From Microbacterium murale (GTDB taxonomy: Bacteria; Actinomycetota; Actinomycetes; Actinomycetales; Microbacteriaceae), in the NCBI RefSeq assembly GCF_030815955.1, contig NZ_JAUSXK010000001.1:1426001-1490000 (forward strand): a stretch of 64,000 nucleotides of DNA. Direction: 5' to 3'. The translations under genes and the position numbers were made by a program. Below, in pieces: positions 8,843 through 18,110 of this stretch. Below the pieces are notes generated by a model that did no database searches, was not told the DNA's origin, and saw only the letters and a program-made list of their open reading frames with translations. The number at the start of each line of letters is the position of its first letter. Positions within the stretch are counted from its first letter, which is position 1.

Positions 8843-9760
8843 TCAGCGCTGCAGTTCTTCCGGCAGCGCGGGGAAGCGCTCGCCCACGGACTGCTGCTTC
8901 TCGCCGATGAGCGCGGGGAACTCCGCCTCGAGCGCGTCGTACGACCAGCCGCCCTCGTGGTATTCGGTGACAACGGCCTCCGGGTGAGACCAGAGCTGGA
9001 GGCGGTCGCCGCCGATGCCGATCGCCTGCCCGGTGACGGATGCCGCGGAATCGGATGCCAGATAGGAGATGAGCCCGGCGACATCGCCGGAAGTGCCGAA
9101 GCCGAGGTCATGGCGGAAGAACGCCGGCATCGCCTCGCCCTTCGCGTCGGCCTCGACGGCGGCGGCGAAGTACGGCACCGTGGCGGTCATGGCGGTCGCA
9201 GCGACCGGGATCACGGCGTTGGCGGTGATACCCGCCTTCTTGAGCTCCATCGCCCACGTGCGCACCATGCCGACGATGCCGGCCTTGGCTGCCGCGTAGT
9301 TCGTCTGACCGAAGTTGCCGCGCTGCCCGGTCGGCGAGCCGATGCAGATGATGCGGCCGGCGATCTCGTTCGCCCGCATGTAGGTCGCGGCCTCGCGGAC
9401 GCAGGTGAACGTGCCACGCAGGTGGACGCCGATGACAGTGTCGAAGTCGTCGTCGCTCATCTTCCACAGCACCGTGTCACGCAGCACCCCGGCGTTCGTG
9501 ACGAGGATGTCGAGCCTGCCATAGGTATCGACGGCGGTCTGCACGAGCCGCTTCGCGGTCTCAGTCGGACCGACCGGCGCCACGACGGCGACCGCCTTGC
9601 CCCCTTCGGCCTCGATCGCGCCGACCGCCTCTGCTGCGGCATCCGCCGAGACGTCGTTCACGACGACGGAGGCGCCCTGGCGGGCGAGCTCCTGCGCGTA
9701 GGCGAGCCCGAGTCCGCGACCGGATCCCGTGACGATGGCGACTTTGCCGTCCAATGACAT
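8843..9760 (-). CDS. Short-chain dehydrogenase/reductase, set A (CouN-like)
   Basis: This 305-residue NAD(P)-dependent dehydrogenase has the glycine motif TGSGRGLG, NAGVLRD and the catalytic Ser-Tyr-Lys set in IGSPTGQRGNFGQTNYAAAK. It would oxidise the beta-hydroxyphenylpropionyl-CoA to the beta-keto ester. It is longer than a classical SDR because of a C-terminal extension of about 50 residues ending in FPALPEELQR; the set B SDR has a comparable extension. The ATG at 9760 has AGGGAG upstream. It is the first gene of set A and is divergent from the MarR gene. Confidence 0.8.
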   Translation of the reverse strand: MSLDGKVAIVTGSGRGLGLAYAQELARQGASVVVNDVSADAAAEAVGAIEAEGGKAVAVVAPVGPTETAKRLVQTAVDTYGRLDILVTNAGVLRDTVLWKMSDDDFDTVIGVHLRGTFTCVREAATYMRANEIAGRIICIGSPTGQRGNFGQTNYAAAKAGIVGMVRTWAMELKKAGITANAVIPVAATAMTATVPYFAAAVEADAKGEAMPAFFRHDLGFGTSGDVAGLISYLASDSAASVTGQAIGIGGDRLQLWSHPEAVVTEYHEGGWSYDALEAEFPALIGEKQQSVGERFPALPEELQR

Positions 9761-9792
9761 GACACTCCCTCGTTGGTGTTCTCTCACATTAC

Positions 9793-9805
9793 TTGAGAAC
9801 TTCAA
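9793..9805. promoter_or_regulatory. Candidate MarR operator between set A and its regulator
   Basis: The 80-nt divergent gap holds the inverted repeat TTGA-GAACT-TCAA (9793-9805) in an AT-rich patch that contrasts with the surrounding GC-rich DNA. MarR regulators typically bind such short palindromes in the intergenic region next to their own gene. The site would cover the leftward promoter of the SDR gene. Confidence 0.45.
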
Positions 9806-9840
9806 TTATTGGTAGCATCACCGTACTCTAGGATGAATCC

Positions 9841-10302
9841 ATGACCAATCCCGCGGTGCAGCCCCAGGGCAGCCAGGCGCTGATCGATGACATGAGCTTC
9901 CTGCTCGCGCGGGCCAGCGCCCTCTCCAATGCGGCGGGCAATACGGCCCTCGCCGAATTCGGCCTGAAGGTCCGCTCGTATTCGGTGCTCGAGCTGGCCG
10001 CGGTCGGCGGGCGGACATCGCAGCGCGAGATCGCGGAGTTCCTGCGACTCGACCCGAGCCAGGTCGTCGCGCTCGTCGACCAGCTGCAGAAGGCGAAGCT
10101 CGTCGAACGCGAACCCGACCAGCGCGACCGGCGCGCCAACGTGATCGTCGCCACTGCCCTCGGTCTCGAGACGCTCGTGAAGGCGCGACAGAAGGTTCGC
10201 GCGACCGCGCACCTGCTGCACAGCGAGCTCACCGAGAGCGAGCGCAGCACACTCGCCGATCTGCTGCGTAGGACCGCTTTCCCCTCGAACCAGTCGCGCT
10301 GA
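9841..10302 (+). CDS. MarR-family regulator of set A (CouR/PhdR-like)
   Basis: The 153-residue winged-helix protein has the recognition region TSQREIAEFLRLDPSQVVALVDQL, followed by the wing with the DxRD-type DQRDRRAN motif of MarR proteins. It is divergent from the hydroxycinnamate set A genes, exactly as the MarR repressors couR and phdR are placed in other actinobacteria, where they are relieved by hydroxycinnamoyl-CoA esters. Repression of set A and of itself through the palindrome at 9793-9805 is the expected arrangement. Confidence 0.8.
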   Translation: MTNPAVQPQGSQALIDDMSFLLARASALSNAAGNTALAEFGLKVRSYSVLELAAVGGRTSQREIAEFLRLDPSQVVALVDQLQKAKLVEREPDQRDRRANVIVATALGLETLVKARQKVRATAHLLHSELTESERSTLADLLRRTAFPSNQSR

Positions 10303-10344
10303 CGACGCCCGGGCCGGGGCCATCTCGGCGGACAGCCGGCTCTC

Positions 10345-11832
10345 CTACAGCGGGTACTGCCCGGGCTCCCGGCGCAGAGTGATCCATCGGGTCTCGGTGA
10401 AAGCATCGATGTTGGCCTGCGCGCCGCCATGGCGAGATCCCGTGCCAGAGGCACCCACACCGCCGAACGGGCTGTTGGCCTCGTCGTTCACGGTCTGGTC
10501 GTTGATGTGCACGATACCGGTCGGAATGCGCTGTGCCATCCCAAGCGCCGCCATGGCGTCGCGGCTCACAATGCCCAGTGACAGTCCGTATTCCGTGGCA
10601 GCAGCCAACTCAACAGCCTCGTCGTCCGTTGCGTAGGAGACCACTGACGCTACGGGGCCGAACACCTCATCGCAGTACACGGCCGCATCGCGCGGCGGGT
10701 TCGCGAGCACCGTGGGTCGGTAGAAGAGCCCCTCGTACGTGCCGCCTGCGGCGAGCGTCGCGCCTTGGGCGACGGCATCCTGCACCATACTGTGGACGCG
10801 GTCGCGCTGCACCTCGTCGATGAGGGGTCCAAGATGCACCTGTCCCGCAGCAGGGTCGCCCACCACCATCGACTCAGCCTTCGTCGCAAGCTTCGACACG
10901 TAGTCGTCGAACAGCGACTCGTGCACGATGTGGCGACCCACGGTCATGCAGATCTGACCCTGATGCAGGAACGCACCCCACGTCGCGAGGTTCACAGCCT
11001 GATCGACGTCGGCATCCTCGCGGACGACGAACGCAGAGTTGCCACCCAGCTCGAGGTGTGCGCGCTTGAGGTGCCGTCCGGCGAGTTCGCCGACGATGCG
11101 ACCCGCGCGGGTGGACCCCGTGAAAGCGATGACACGCACGTTCGGGTCGGTGACAAGCGCCTCGCCGACGTCCGCCCCACCAGGAACGAGCTGCAGAAGC
11201 CCCGCGGGCAGGCCGGCCTCCTCGAAGATCCGCACCATCGAGACTCCGCCGGTGATCACCGTGCGAGGGTCTGGTTTGAGCAGCACCGCGTTGCCCAGGG
11301 CGAGGGCGGGTGCCACCGCGCGGATGCCGAGGATGAGCGGCACGTTGAAAGGCGAGATGACAGCCACGACCCCGACCGGAACCTGCTGGGCGAAGGACAG
11401 CCGCGGCTCCTCGCTGGAGAGTATCGAGCCCAGCGGAGCCGATGGCAACGCGGAGGCCTCGTAGCATTCAGCTGCGGTCACGTGCAGAGCGAAGCCGGCC
11501 AGCGGCGGGATGGCACCCACCTCGCGGATGTTCCAGTCCATGATCTCTTCGGCGTGCGCCTCCCACAGCTGGGCAGCCCGCCTCAGCACGGCTGCGCGTT
11601 CGGGATGCGGCGTCGCCGCCCAGTCGCGCTGCGCTTTCGCGGCCGAAGCGGCTGCACGAGCGACGTCGTCGGCGCCTGCGACGCCGACCGAGGCGATCGG
11701 TTCACCGGTCGCGGGCGCGATCGATCCGATCTCACCGCCAGAGCCCGCGACCCATTCGCCGTCGATGTAAATCTTTCCGCCGAACACGCTCTCGGAGATG
11801 AGGGGCTCGGCCGTCTCGGTCACGGTGGACAT
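10345..11832 (-). CDS. Benzaldehyde/vanillin dehydrogenase-like aldehyde dehydrogenase
   Basis: This NAD(P)-dependent aldehyde dehydrogenase has 495 residues from the ATG at 11832; a longer frame upstream lies mostly within the isomerase gene. The catalytic Glu is in HLELGGNSAF and the nucleophilic Cys in HQGQICMT; the family pattern NVPLILGIRAVAPALALGN is present. It resembles the aromatic (benzaldehyde/salicylaldehyde/vanillin) dehydrogenase branch. It is the last gene of the leftward sugar operon, 28 nt after the isomerase, so an aliphatic sugar-derived aldehyde is an alternative substrate. Confidence 0.75.
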   Translation of the reverse strand: MSTVTETAEPLISESVFGGKIYIDGEWVAGSGGEIGSIAPATGEPIASVGVAGADDVARAAASAAKAQRDWAATPHPERAAVLRRAAQLWEAHAEEIMDWNIREVGAIPPLAGFALHVTAAECYEASALPSAPLGSILSSEEPRLSFAQQVPVGVVAVISPFNVPLILGIRAVAPALALGNAVLLKPDPRTVITGGVSMVRIFEEAGLPAGLLQLVPGGADVGEALVTDPNVRVIAFTGSTRAGRIVGELAGRHLKRAHLELGGNSAFVVREDADVDQAVNLATWGAFLHQGQICMTVGRHIVHESLFDDYVSKLATKAESMVVGDPAAGQVHLGPLIDEVQRDRVHSMVQDAVAQGATLAAGGTYEGLFYRPTVLANPPRDAAVYCDEVFGPVASVVSYATDDEAVELAAATEYGLSLGIVSRDAMAALGMAQRIPTGIVHINDQTVNDEANSPFGGVGASGTGSRHGGAQANIDAFTETRWITLRREPGQYPL

Positions 11833-11860
11833 CGGGTGGTCCTTTCGTTGCTGCAGGGTC

Positions 11861-12760
11861 TCAGGCGCCGGCTCGGGAGAGTCGGCGGGCCCGTCGGCCT
11901 GGACCGCTTTCGGCCCAGCCCTTACGGATGACACGCACGGCGTCAGCGGCGACCTCCAGTCCATCCTGGAACGGTGAACGCCAGATCGACAGCATGTCGG
12001 CCACGCCGCGCGCCAGCAGCGGTCGGGAGAACGCCTCTACGCCGATGCGGCCACCGTAGCCGTCGTCGAGCGCCGCCGCAACGACACCTGGGATGTCGAG
12101 CGACCCGGTGCTGAGCAGTCCGCGACCCGACTGGCCGAGCTCCAGGTAGCGCAGGTGCGGCAGCGCGTGACGGATAGCCTCATTCATGTCGGCCTCCTCG
12201 ATCGCCATGTGGAATGTGTCGAGGTGAATGCCGAGATTGTCCGATCCGCTCGCGGAGACATACTCCATCGCCTGCGCCGCGGTGTTGATGGCCGCTTCCT
12301 CGTAGCGATTGAGCACTTCGAAGGTGAGCTGCACGCCGTGGTCGGCGGCGTAGTCGGCGACGACGCCGACCTCCCGGGCGCTCCGCTCGAACGCCGCCGG
12401 CGCCAGGGGGTGGACGGGGCGACCGAACAGCCCGTACGGCACGCCGTTGATCTGGTCGGCTCCCACGCGGACGGCGAAGTCCACCGATGCTCTGAGCGTC
12501 GCGGCTCCCGCCGCCCGTTCGGCTGCGTCCGATGAGGACACATCCGCACCCGGTCCCTGTCCGCACATCGTGATCGGCGCGATGCCGGCCTCGACGAAGA
12601 CTGCGCGCAGTGCCGCAGCATCCGTCGCACCCTCGTCCATCGGCGCGAGCACGGCCCTGCGGTACCCCATCTCGCGCAGGCCGCCGAGAATCGGGGCGAG
12701 GCCGGCACGATCCGTCTCGCCCGTGATGATCGACAGGTGGCAGGAGAGATCGAGATCCAT
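11861..12760 (-). CDS. Sugar phosphate isomerase/epimerase-type TIM-barrel protein
   Basis: The 299-residue protein has the xylose-isomerase-like TIM-barrel (AP endonuclease 2 family) with likely metal ligands Glu in FEVLNRYE, Asp and His in HLDTFHMA and a late Glu in GVEAFSR. This places it near tagatose/psicose 3-epimerases, hydroxypyruvate isomerase and similar enzymes acting on free sugars. It starts 8 nt after the SDR stop. Given the importer and split transketolase upstream, it probably isomerises an imported ketose or a derivative; the substrate is not determinable here. Confidence 0.75.
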   Translation of the reverse strand: MDLDLSCHLSIITGETDRAGLAPILGGLREMGYRRAVLAPMDEGATDAAALRAVFVEAGIAPITMCGQGPGADVSSSDAAERAAGAATLRASVDFAVRVGADQINGVPYGLFGRPVHPLAPAAFERSAREVGVVADYAADHGVQLTFEVLNRYEEAAINTAAQAMEYVSASGSDNLGIHLDTFHMAIEEADMNEAIRHALPHLRYLELGQSGRGLLSTGSLDIPGVVAAALDDGYGGRIGVEAFSRPLLARGVADMLSIWRSPFQDGLEVAADAVRVIRKGWAESGPGRRARRLSRAGA

Positions 12761-12768
12761 GGCGATCC

Positions 12769-13551
12769 TCAGAACACCGGTAGGTCGAGGCGCTGCTTGA
12801 ACGACGAGTAGCCGTCGTCGACGTGCACTACCGTGCCGTTGATGGCGTTCGCCTCGTCGGAGGCGAGGAACGCGACGACGTCGGCGATCTCGGACGGCTC
12901 GGTCATCTTGTTGCGCATCTGCTCGGCCGCGAAGGTGGCCTTCAGCTCGTCGCTGAACTGGTTGATGATCGCCGTGCCGACACGGCCGGGAGTGATCGCC
13001 ACGGCGCGGATGCCGAACTGCGCGAGCTCGTACGCGGCCGAACGCGTGAACGAGATGACCGCCGCCTTGGCGGCGCTGTAGGTGAACGACAGCTCGGCCG
13101 CCTGCTCGCCGTAGATGGACGACGTGCTGATGATCACGCCGGGAGTGCCCTGATCGCGGAACTGACGTCCCGCCGCGAGGATGCCGTAGTACACACCGTC
13201 CTGATCCACGCGGATCATCGGCTCGTAGTCGACGGACGGATCGTGGTCGAGTAGCGGCTTCCCGCCCGCGATGCCCGCGTTGTTGAAGATCACATCGAGC
13301 TTTCCGAACACCTCGACCGCCTTGGCGACCATCGCCTCGACCTCGGTGAACACCGACACATCGACCTGGCAGGCGGCCGTTGCGCCGGCGGCGCCGGTGG
13401 CCGCGATCTCATCCGACGCCTGCTGCGCCCGCTCGAGAGAGATGTCCGCGATCAGGACCTTCGCGCCCTCGCGGACGAACTTCTCGACGGTCGCGCGTCC
13501 GATTCCGCTGGCACCGCCGGTGATGATGGCGACTTTGCCTTCGAGCCTCAT
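12769..13551 (-). CDS. SDR-family oxidoreductase (sugar operon, second SDR)
   Basis: This classical 260-residue short-chain dehydrogenase carries TGGASGIG, NNAGIAGG, a catalytic Ser region (IISTSSIYGEQ) and Tyr-Lys in YSAAKAAV. The ATG at 13551 begins the usual MRLEGKVAIITGG opening; the frame continues far upstream but only into intergenic DNA and the next gene. It probably oxidises a hydroxyl of a sugar or polyol intermediate of this operon. Confidence 0.8.
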   Translation of the reverse strand: MRLEGKVAIITGGASGIGRATVEKFVREGAKVLIADISLERAQQASDEIAATGAAGATAACQVDVSVFTEVEAMVAKAVEVFGKLDVIFNNAGIAGGKPLLDHDPSVDYEPMIRVDQDGVYYGILAAGRQFRDQGTPGVIISTSSIYGEQAAELSFTYSAAKAAVISFTRSAAYELAQFGIRAVAITPGRVGTAIINQFSDELKATFAAEQMRNKMTEPSEIADVVAFLASDEANAINGTVVHVDDGYSSFKQRLDLPVF

Positions 13552-13624
13552 GATGTCTTCTCCTTCGTGATGATCTGCCGGCGGGGTGCGAACCCCGCCG
13601 GCAGAGATGGGTGAATGAATTCGG

Positions 13625-14446
13625 TCAGAATCCGGTGTGCGAGAGGGCGAGCGCCCCGCCGTCAACGGCGAGGACGGCTCCCGTGATGAACGACGACGCC
13701 GGCGAGACGAGGAAGAGCATGGGCCCTTGGACCTCGGCCATCGTCCCCATCCGCGCGAGGGGAATGGTCCCCGCCCACACCGCTTCCGCCTCGGGCGTGA
13801 TCTCGACCTCACCGTCGCCGATGCGTGTGCCCTTGAATGGCCCTGGCGCGATCGCGTTCACACGGATGCCGCGCGGTGCCATCTCGAGGGCCAGCTGGCG
13901 GACGAGGTTGAGAATGCCCGCCTTCGTGGTGACGTAGGCGTACGAGACCATCGGGTCCGTCCGCAGCCCTGCCGTCGAGGCGGTGACCAGGATCCGTCCG
14001 CCGGATTCGAGCACACGCGAGGCCGCGCGGAGCGTCTCGAACGTCCCGGTGAGGTTGGTCGCGAGAACCTCGTCCCACTCGCTGTCCGTGTAGTCCGCGA
14101 TACCGCCCTCGCCGAGGTAGCTCGCGCCACCGGCGATTCCCGCGTTCGCGACGACGACCGTGGGGCGACCGACCTCGGCCGTGATGCGCTGGAACACGGC
14201 ATCGAGCGCGCCGCGCTCGGCGATGTCGACGGCGTATCCGTGGGCCTTGCCGCCTGCGGATACGATCCGCGCAGCCACATCGGCCACACGGCCTTCACTC
14301 CGTCCGAGCACGACGACGCTGGCCCCGGCTGCGGCATAGATCTCCGAGGCCGCCTGTCCGATGCCGCTCGAGGCACCCGTCACGACGACGATGTCCCTAC
14401 TCAAGTCGAACAGCCCGGACAGGGCGGTTGAGGCGCTGGTTCCCAT
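13625..14446 (-). CDS. SDR-family oxidoreductase (sugar operon, first SDR)
   Basis: The 273-residue dehydrogenase has TGASSGIG, NAGIAGG, an active-site Ser in VTASTAG and Tyr-Lys in YAYVTTKAG. Either the ATG at 14446 or a GTG at 14452 could be the start; neither has a strong ribosome site. It directly follows the substrate-binding protein gene of the RbsABC-like importer. The TIADY/SEW insertion after NAG is typical of SDRs acting on sugar or gluconate-like substrates, but that is only a weak indication. Confidence 0.8.
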   Translation of the reverse strand: MGTSASTALSGLFDLSRDIVVVTGASSGIGQAASEIYAAAGASVVVLGRSEGRVADVAARIVSAGGKAHGYAVDIAERGALDAVFQRITAEVGRPTVVVANAGIAGGASYLGEGGIADYTDSEWDEVLATNLTGTFETLRAASRVLESGGRILVTASTAGLRTDPMVSYAYVTTKAGILNLVRQLALEMAPRGIRVNAIAPGPFKGTRIGDGEVEITPEAEAVWAGTIPLARMGTMAEVQGPMLFLVSPASSFITGAVLAVDGGALALSHTGF

Positions 14447-14460
14447 CGTCACAGCGCGGA

Positions 14461-15489
14461 TCAGAGCGTCGGCTCGTACGTCGCGACGTTGCTGCGGTCG
14501 ATCAGCTGGCCGTCCAACGGTACGTAGTTGACGTCGGGCAGTGTCGCCGAATCTCGGTACTCGTTCATGAAGCCGATCATCTGGTCGACGACCTTGATCC
14601 AGTCCTGCGCGACGGATGCGTACATCGGGCCGTCCTTCGCGATCTCGATCGCGGTCTCCCCCAGGGCATCGACGCCGGTGACGAAGATGTCGTCACGGCC
14701 TGCCTCTGTGATGGCACGTGCCGCGCCGAGTGCTGCGTCATCCCATCCGACCCAGACTCCGTCCAGCCCATCGGGGTTGGCCTGCAGGTAGTCGGTGACG
14801 AAGTTCAGCGCCTCGGTGCGTCCGGTTCCCGGATCGAGCGCCTGTTTCATGTCGCCCCCGGCAATGATCGCTCCGGCTGCCTTGAGCTTGTCCAACGCCA
14901 GGTTCGACCGGGTCTGGATGCCGATGTGCGGGTCGTGCCCGATCACCATGACGTTCTTCCCCTCGAGGCCGCCCATGGCCTCGTCGAGTGCACCGACCGT
15001 GAGGTCCGCAGTCACCTCCTGGCTGAAAGTGATGTCCACGACGAAGTCGTCGTTGGGCTCGACTCCGCCGTCGATCGAGAAGATCGGAATGCCGGCCTCT
15101 TTTGCCGCCTGGACGAGCGGAGCGATCTGACGCGGGTCGGGGAACCCTGCGAGGATGGCGTCCGCGCCCTGCTGGATGGCGGTCTGGACATCGCTGTTGA
15201 TCTTGTCGTAGTCGAACGCACTCGTATAGAGCGTCACGTCCCAGTTCTCCTGGGCGTTGCCTTCCTCCACGAACGCGTCGAGCGTCAGTTTTCCGCCCGG
15301 TGTGGCGTAGCCCGCGGTGAACGCCGCGACCGTGAAGACGCCGTCGTCGCCGAGTCCGTCCGTCTTGCCCTCGGCGTTCGTGCCGCTGTTCGAGGCTCCG
15401 GTGGTCACCGAGCATCCGGCGAGAGTCACCACGGCGGCTATGGCCAGCGCGGCGGCGTTGAGTCGTCTTCCCGTTTTTGCATTGCGCAT
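14461..15489 (-). CDS. Sugar ABC substrate-binding lipoprotein (RbsB-like)
   Basis: This periplasmic-binding-protein type I receptor (Peripla_BP_4) has a lipoprotein signal with the lipobox LAGC (Cys near residue 26). The ATG at 15489 is preceded by AAAGGAG. Sugar-pocket features include the DAILAGFPDPRQIAPLVQ region and IPIFSIDGG. It is the receptor for the permease and ATPase encoded upstream, separated from the permease gene by about 106 nt, which may hold an attenuator or processing site that lets more receptor be made. Confidence 0.85.
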   Translation of the reverse strand: MRNAKTGRRLNAAALAIAAVVTLAGCSVTTGASNSGTNAEGKTDGLGDDGVFTVAAFTAGYATPGGKLTLDAFVEEGNAQENWDVTLYTSAFDYDKINSDVQTAIQQGADAILAGFPDPRQIAPLVQAAKEAGIPIFSIDGGVEPNDDFVVDITFSQEVTADLTVGALDEAMGGLEGKNVMVIGHDPHIGIQTRSNLALDKLKAAGAIIAGGDMKQALDPGTGRTEALNFVTDYLQANPDGLDGVWVGWDDAALGAARAITEAGRDDIFVTGVDALGETAIEIAKDGPMYASVAQDWIKVVDQMIGFMNEYRDSATLPDVNYVPLDGQLIDRSNVATYEPTL

Positions 15490-15595
15490 GAGCGAACTCC
15501 TTTGTCGTGTTTCATACTGTGGCTGGTGGGATCGCCGGGACGGTGCCCCGACGGGAGGGAATGTCTGGGTGTCGGCCTCGCACGCCGACACCGCG

Positions 15596-16579
15596 CTAGG
15601 TGCTCTTCTGCTTGAGTCCTGACAGCAGAACGGCGGCGATGATGATCAAGCCGATGAGCACCTGCTGGATGTACGTGTTGACCCCGACGATGTTGAGGCC
15701 GTTCTGGACGACACCGATGATGGCGACGCCCACGATCGTTCCGCCGATGTTCGCCTGCCCAGACCGCAGCAGTGTCATTCCGAGAAACACCGCGGCGACG
15801 GCGAACATCATGAGATCGTTCGCACTCGAGGAGCCGGCACTGCCGAGGCGACTGACCAGGACGATGCCGCCGAGGCCCGAGAGGAAACCCGCCACCACGA
15901 ACGCGAGGAATCGAGTCGAGCGGACGCTGACGCCGGAGAGCCGGGCGACCTCGGCGTTGCCGCCGATCGCGTACCAGCGCCGCCCGATCGTCGTGAAGCG
16001 CAGGACCGCCCAGGCGACCACGGCGATCGCGACCGCATAGAAGACCGGAAGCGGCACCCCGTTCACGCGCGCCTGCCCGAGGAATCCGAACTCGTCCGGC
16101 CAGCCGTACAGGGTCGTTCCCCCGGTGACTATCAGGGCGAGCCCGCCGACAGTGGTCATGGTCGCCAGAGTCGCGACGAAAGCGGAGAGATTGAGGTACG
16201 CGACCAGGATGCCGTTGACCACACCGATGAGCGTGCCCACGATCAGAGCCAGGACGATCGCCAGCGGGACCGGCACTCCGGCGATCATGAGGGCGGCGGC
16301 CGACGCGCCGGAGAGCGTAGCCGTCGTTCCCACCGAGAGGTCGAAGTCCCCGACCACCATGACGAAGGTCTGCGCGGCCGCGATGATGGCCAGGATCGCG
16401 ACCTGGTTGAGGATGTTCGTCATATTGCCTGCGGTGAAGAACACCCCGTTGCCGGCAACGGTGAATACGATGACGAGCGCGACCAGGGCGATGACCGTGC
16501 TCCCCTGCCACACCCATTGCAAGCGCGGCGAGCGGTCGGGTTCGACCGCGGCGATCGTGAGGGTATCTGTCTGCGCCAT
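15596..16579 (-). CDS. Sugar ABC transporter permease (RbsC-like)
   Basis: This 327-residue, strongly hydrophobic protein has 8-10 membrane segments and the RbsC-type EAA-like region with GNAEVARLSGVSV. The ATG at 16579 starts directly after the ATPase stop (16581), so translation is coupled. It forms the channel for the imported sugar or polyol. Confidence 0.85.
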   Translation of the reverse strand: MAQTDTLTIAAVEPDRSPRLQWVWQGSTVIALVALVIVFTVAGNGVFFTAGNMTNILNQVAILAIIAAAQTFVMVVGDFDLSVGTTATLSGASAAALMIAGVPVPLAIVLALIVGTLIGVVNGILVAYLNLSAFVATLATMTTVGGLALIVTGGTTLYGWPDEFGFLGQARVNGVPLPVFYAVAIAVVAWAVLRFTTIGRRWYAIGGNAEVARLSGVSVRSTRFLAFVVAGFLSGLGGIVLVSRLGSAGSSSANDLMMFAVAAVFLGMTLLRSGQANIGGTIVGVAIIGVVQNGLNIVGVNTYIQQVLIGLIIIAAVLLSGLKQKST

Positions 16580-16580
16580 G

Positions 16581-18110
16581 TCAGGCGTCCCTTCCGTATG
16601 CGTAATTGAGGATGAGCTCATCGTCGGCGCCGTCTGCGTCGACTTCACCGGAGATGCGGCCCTCGTGCATCACGAGGATCCTGTCCGAAAGCCCGATGAG
16701 CTCGGGGAGTTCACTGGAGACGGCGACGACCGCCGTTCCCGTCGCGGCGAGCTCACGAATGAGTCGATAGATCTCAGCCTTCGTTCCCACATCGATCCCT
16801 CGCGTGGGTTCATCCATGAGCAGCACCGTGGGATTGCGTGCGAGCATCTTGGCGAGCACGACCTTCTGCTGGTTTCCGCCGGAGAGCTGCCCGACGGGTT
16901 GCCGGACGCCCCGGGCTTTGATCTGCAGTTCGGCGAGCGCCCGCTTGGCCAATTGCAGTATTCGTCCCTGCGACACGATGCCGCCGGAGCTCACCGACTT
17001 GAGGTTCGCGATCGCGATGTTGTCGGCGATCGGCGCAGACAGGATCACGCCCTGCGCTCGACGCTCCTCAGGCACGAGGGCGATGCCCGCATCGAGGGCC
17101 CGACCGACTCCACGTCCGACCGGTGCCCTCCCGTCGACCTGCACTGTGCCGGCCGATGTCTTCTGCGCCCCGGCGAGGAGGCGGAGCAGCTCGCTCCGGC
17201 CCGACCCCGCAAGACCTCCGATACCGACGACCTCGCCAGAGCGCACCTCGAACGACACATCGCTCACGCGGCGGCCTGAGAGCCCCTCGACGGACAGCAC
17301 GACGTCGCCTCCACCCGTGCCACGTGCCGGGTACATCTCGCTCTGCTCGCGACCGACCATCGTCGAGATGACGTCGTCTATCGAAGTATCGGACACGTTC
17401 TTCGTCACGATCGTGCGGCCGTTGCGCATGACGGTGAGGCGGTCGCACAGGGCGAACACCTCTTCGAGCCGGTGCGAGACGTAGACGATCGCGACGCCTT
17501 CGTCACGCAGGCTTCGCAGGACGGCGAAGAGTCCCTCGATCTCAGTGTCCGTGAGAGCTGCGGTGGGCTCGTCCAGGATGAGCACCTTGGCATCGATCGA
17601 CAACGCACGAGCGACCGCGACCATGGTCTGCTGAACGGGTGAGAGCCCGCCTGCGAGGCGACGCAGGTTGATCTGCTGCCCGAGGCGATCCAGCTGAGCC
17701 CGTGCGTGTGCGCGGAGTTCCTTCCAACGCACGAATCCGAGGGTCGACGGTGCATCCTCGCCCAGCACGATGTTCTCGGCCACGCTTATCGTCGGCACGA
17801 TCGAAAGCTCCTGGTAGAGCGCGACCACGCCGGCGCGGTGCGCGGTGCGCACATTCGTGAAGTCGACCGGCTCACCTGCGACCAGCACCCCGCCCTGATC
17901 CTGTTGGTAGAGCCCCGTGATGATCTTGATGAGCGTCGACTTGCCCGCGCCGTTCTCGCCGAGGAGGGCATGGATCTCTCCCGGACGCACCTCGAGGTCG
18001 ACCCCGCGCAGCGCCTGCACGCCGTCGAAGTGCTTTGTGATGCCCCGCACCTCAAGGATCGGCGCAATGGCCGGCGGCGCGACAGCTTCGAGGTCGAGGG
18101 GAATGCTCAT
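16581..18110 (-). CDS. Sugar ABC transporter ATPase, two NBDs (RbsA/MglA-like)
   Basis: The 509-residue protein contains two nucleotide-binding domains. The N-terminal one has Walker A GENGAGKST, a signature-like GGLSPVQQTM and Walker B VLILDEPTAAL. The C-terminal one has a degenerate Walker A (GLAGSGRSE), signature LSGGNQQK and Walker B VLLMDEPTRGID. This asymmetry is normal for RbsA/MglA. In the N-terminal domain the signature reads LSPVQQ, whereas RbsA usually has LSVGEQQ. The start at 18110 overlaps the dehydrogenase stop by ATGA. Confidence 0.85.
   Translation of the reverse strand: MSIPLDLEAVAPPAIAPILEVRGITKHFDGVQALRGVDLEVRPGEIHALLGENGAGKSTLIKIITGLYQQDQGGVLVAGEPVDFTNVRTAHRAGVVALYQELSIVPTISVAENIVLGEDAPSTLGFVRWKELRAHARAQLDRLGQQINLRRLAGGLSPVQQTMVAVARALSIDAKVLILDEPTAALTDTEIEGLFAVLRSLRDEGVAIVYVSHRLEEVFALCDRLTVMRNGRTIVTKNVSDTSIDDVISTMVGREQSEMYPARGTGGGDVVLSVEGLSGRRVSDVSFEVRSGEVVGIGGLAGSGRSELLRLLAGAQKTSAGTVQVDGRAPVGRGVGRALDAGIALVPEERRAQGVILSAPIADNIAIANLKSVSSGGIVSQGRILQLAKRALAELQIKARGVRQPVGQLSGGNQQKVVLAKMLARNPTVLLMDEPTRGIDVGTKAEIYRLIRELAATGTAVVAVSSELPELIGLSDRILVMHEGRISGEVDADGADDELILNYAYGRDA

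Noticed and set aside
10765..11931. 388-codon open frame opposite the aldehyde dehydrogenase
   Set aside because: Antisense shadow of a gene with clear catalytic motifs; low-complexity composition and no ribosome site or domain pattern.
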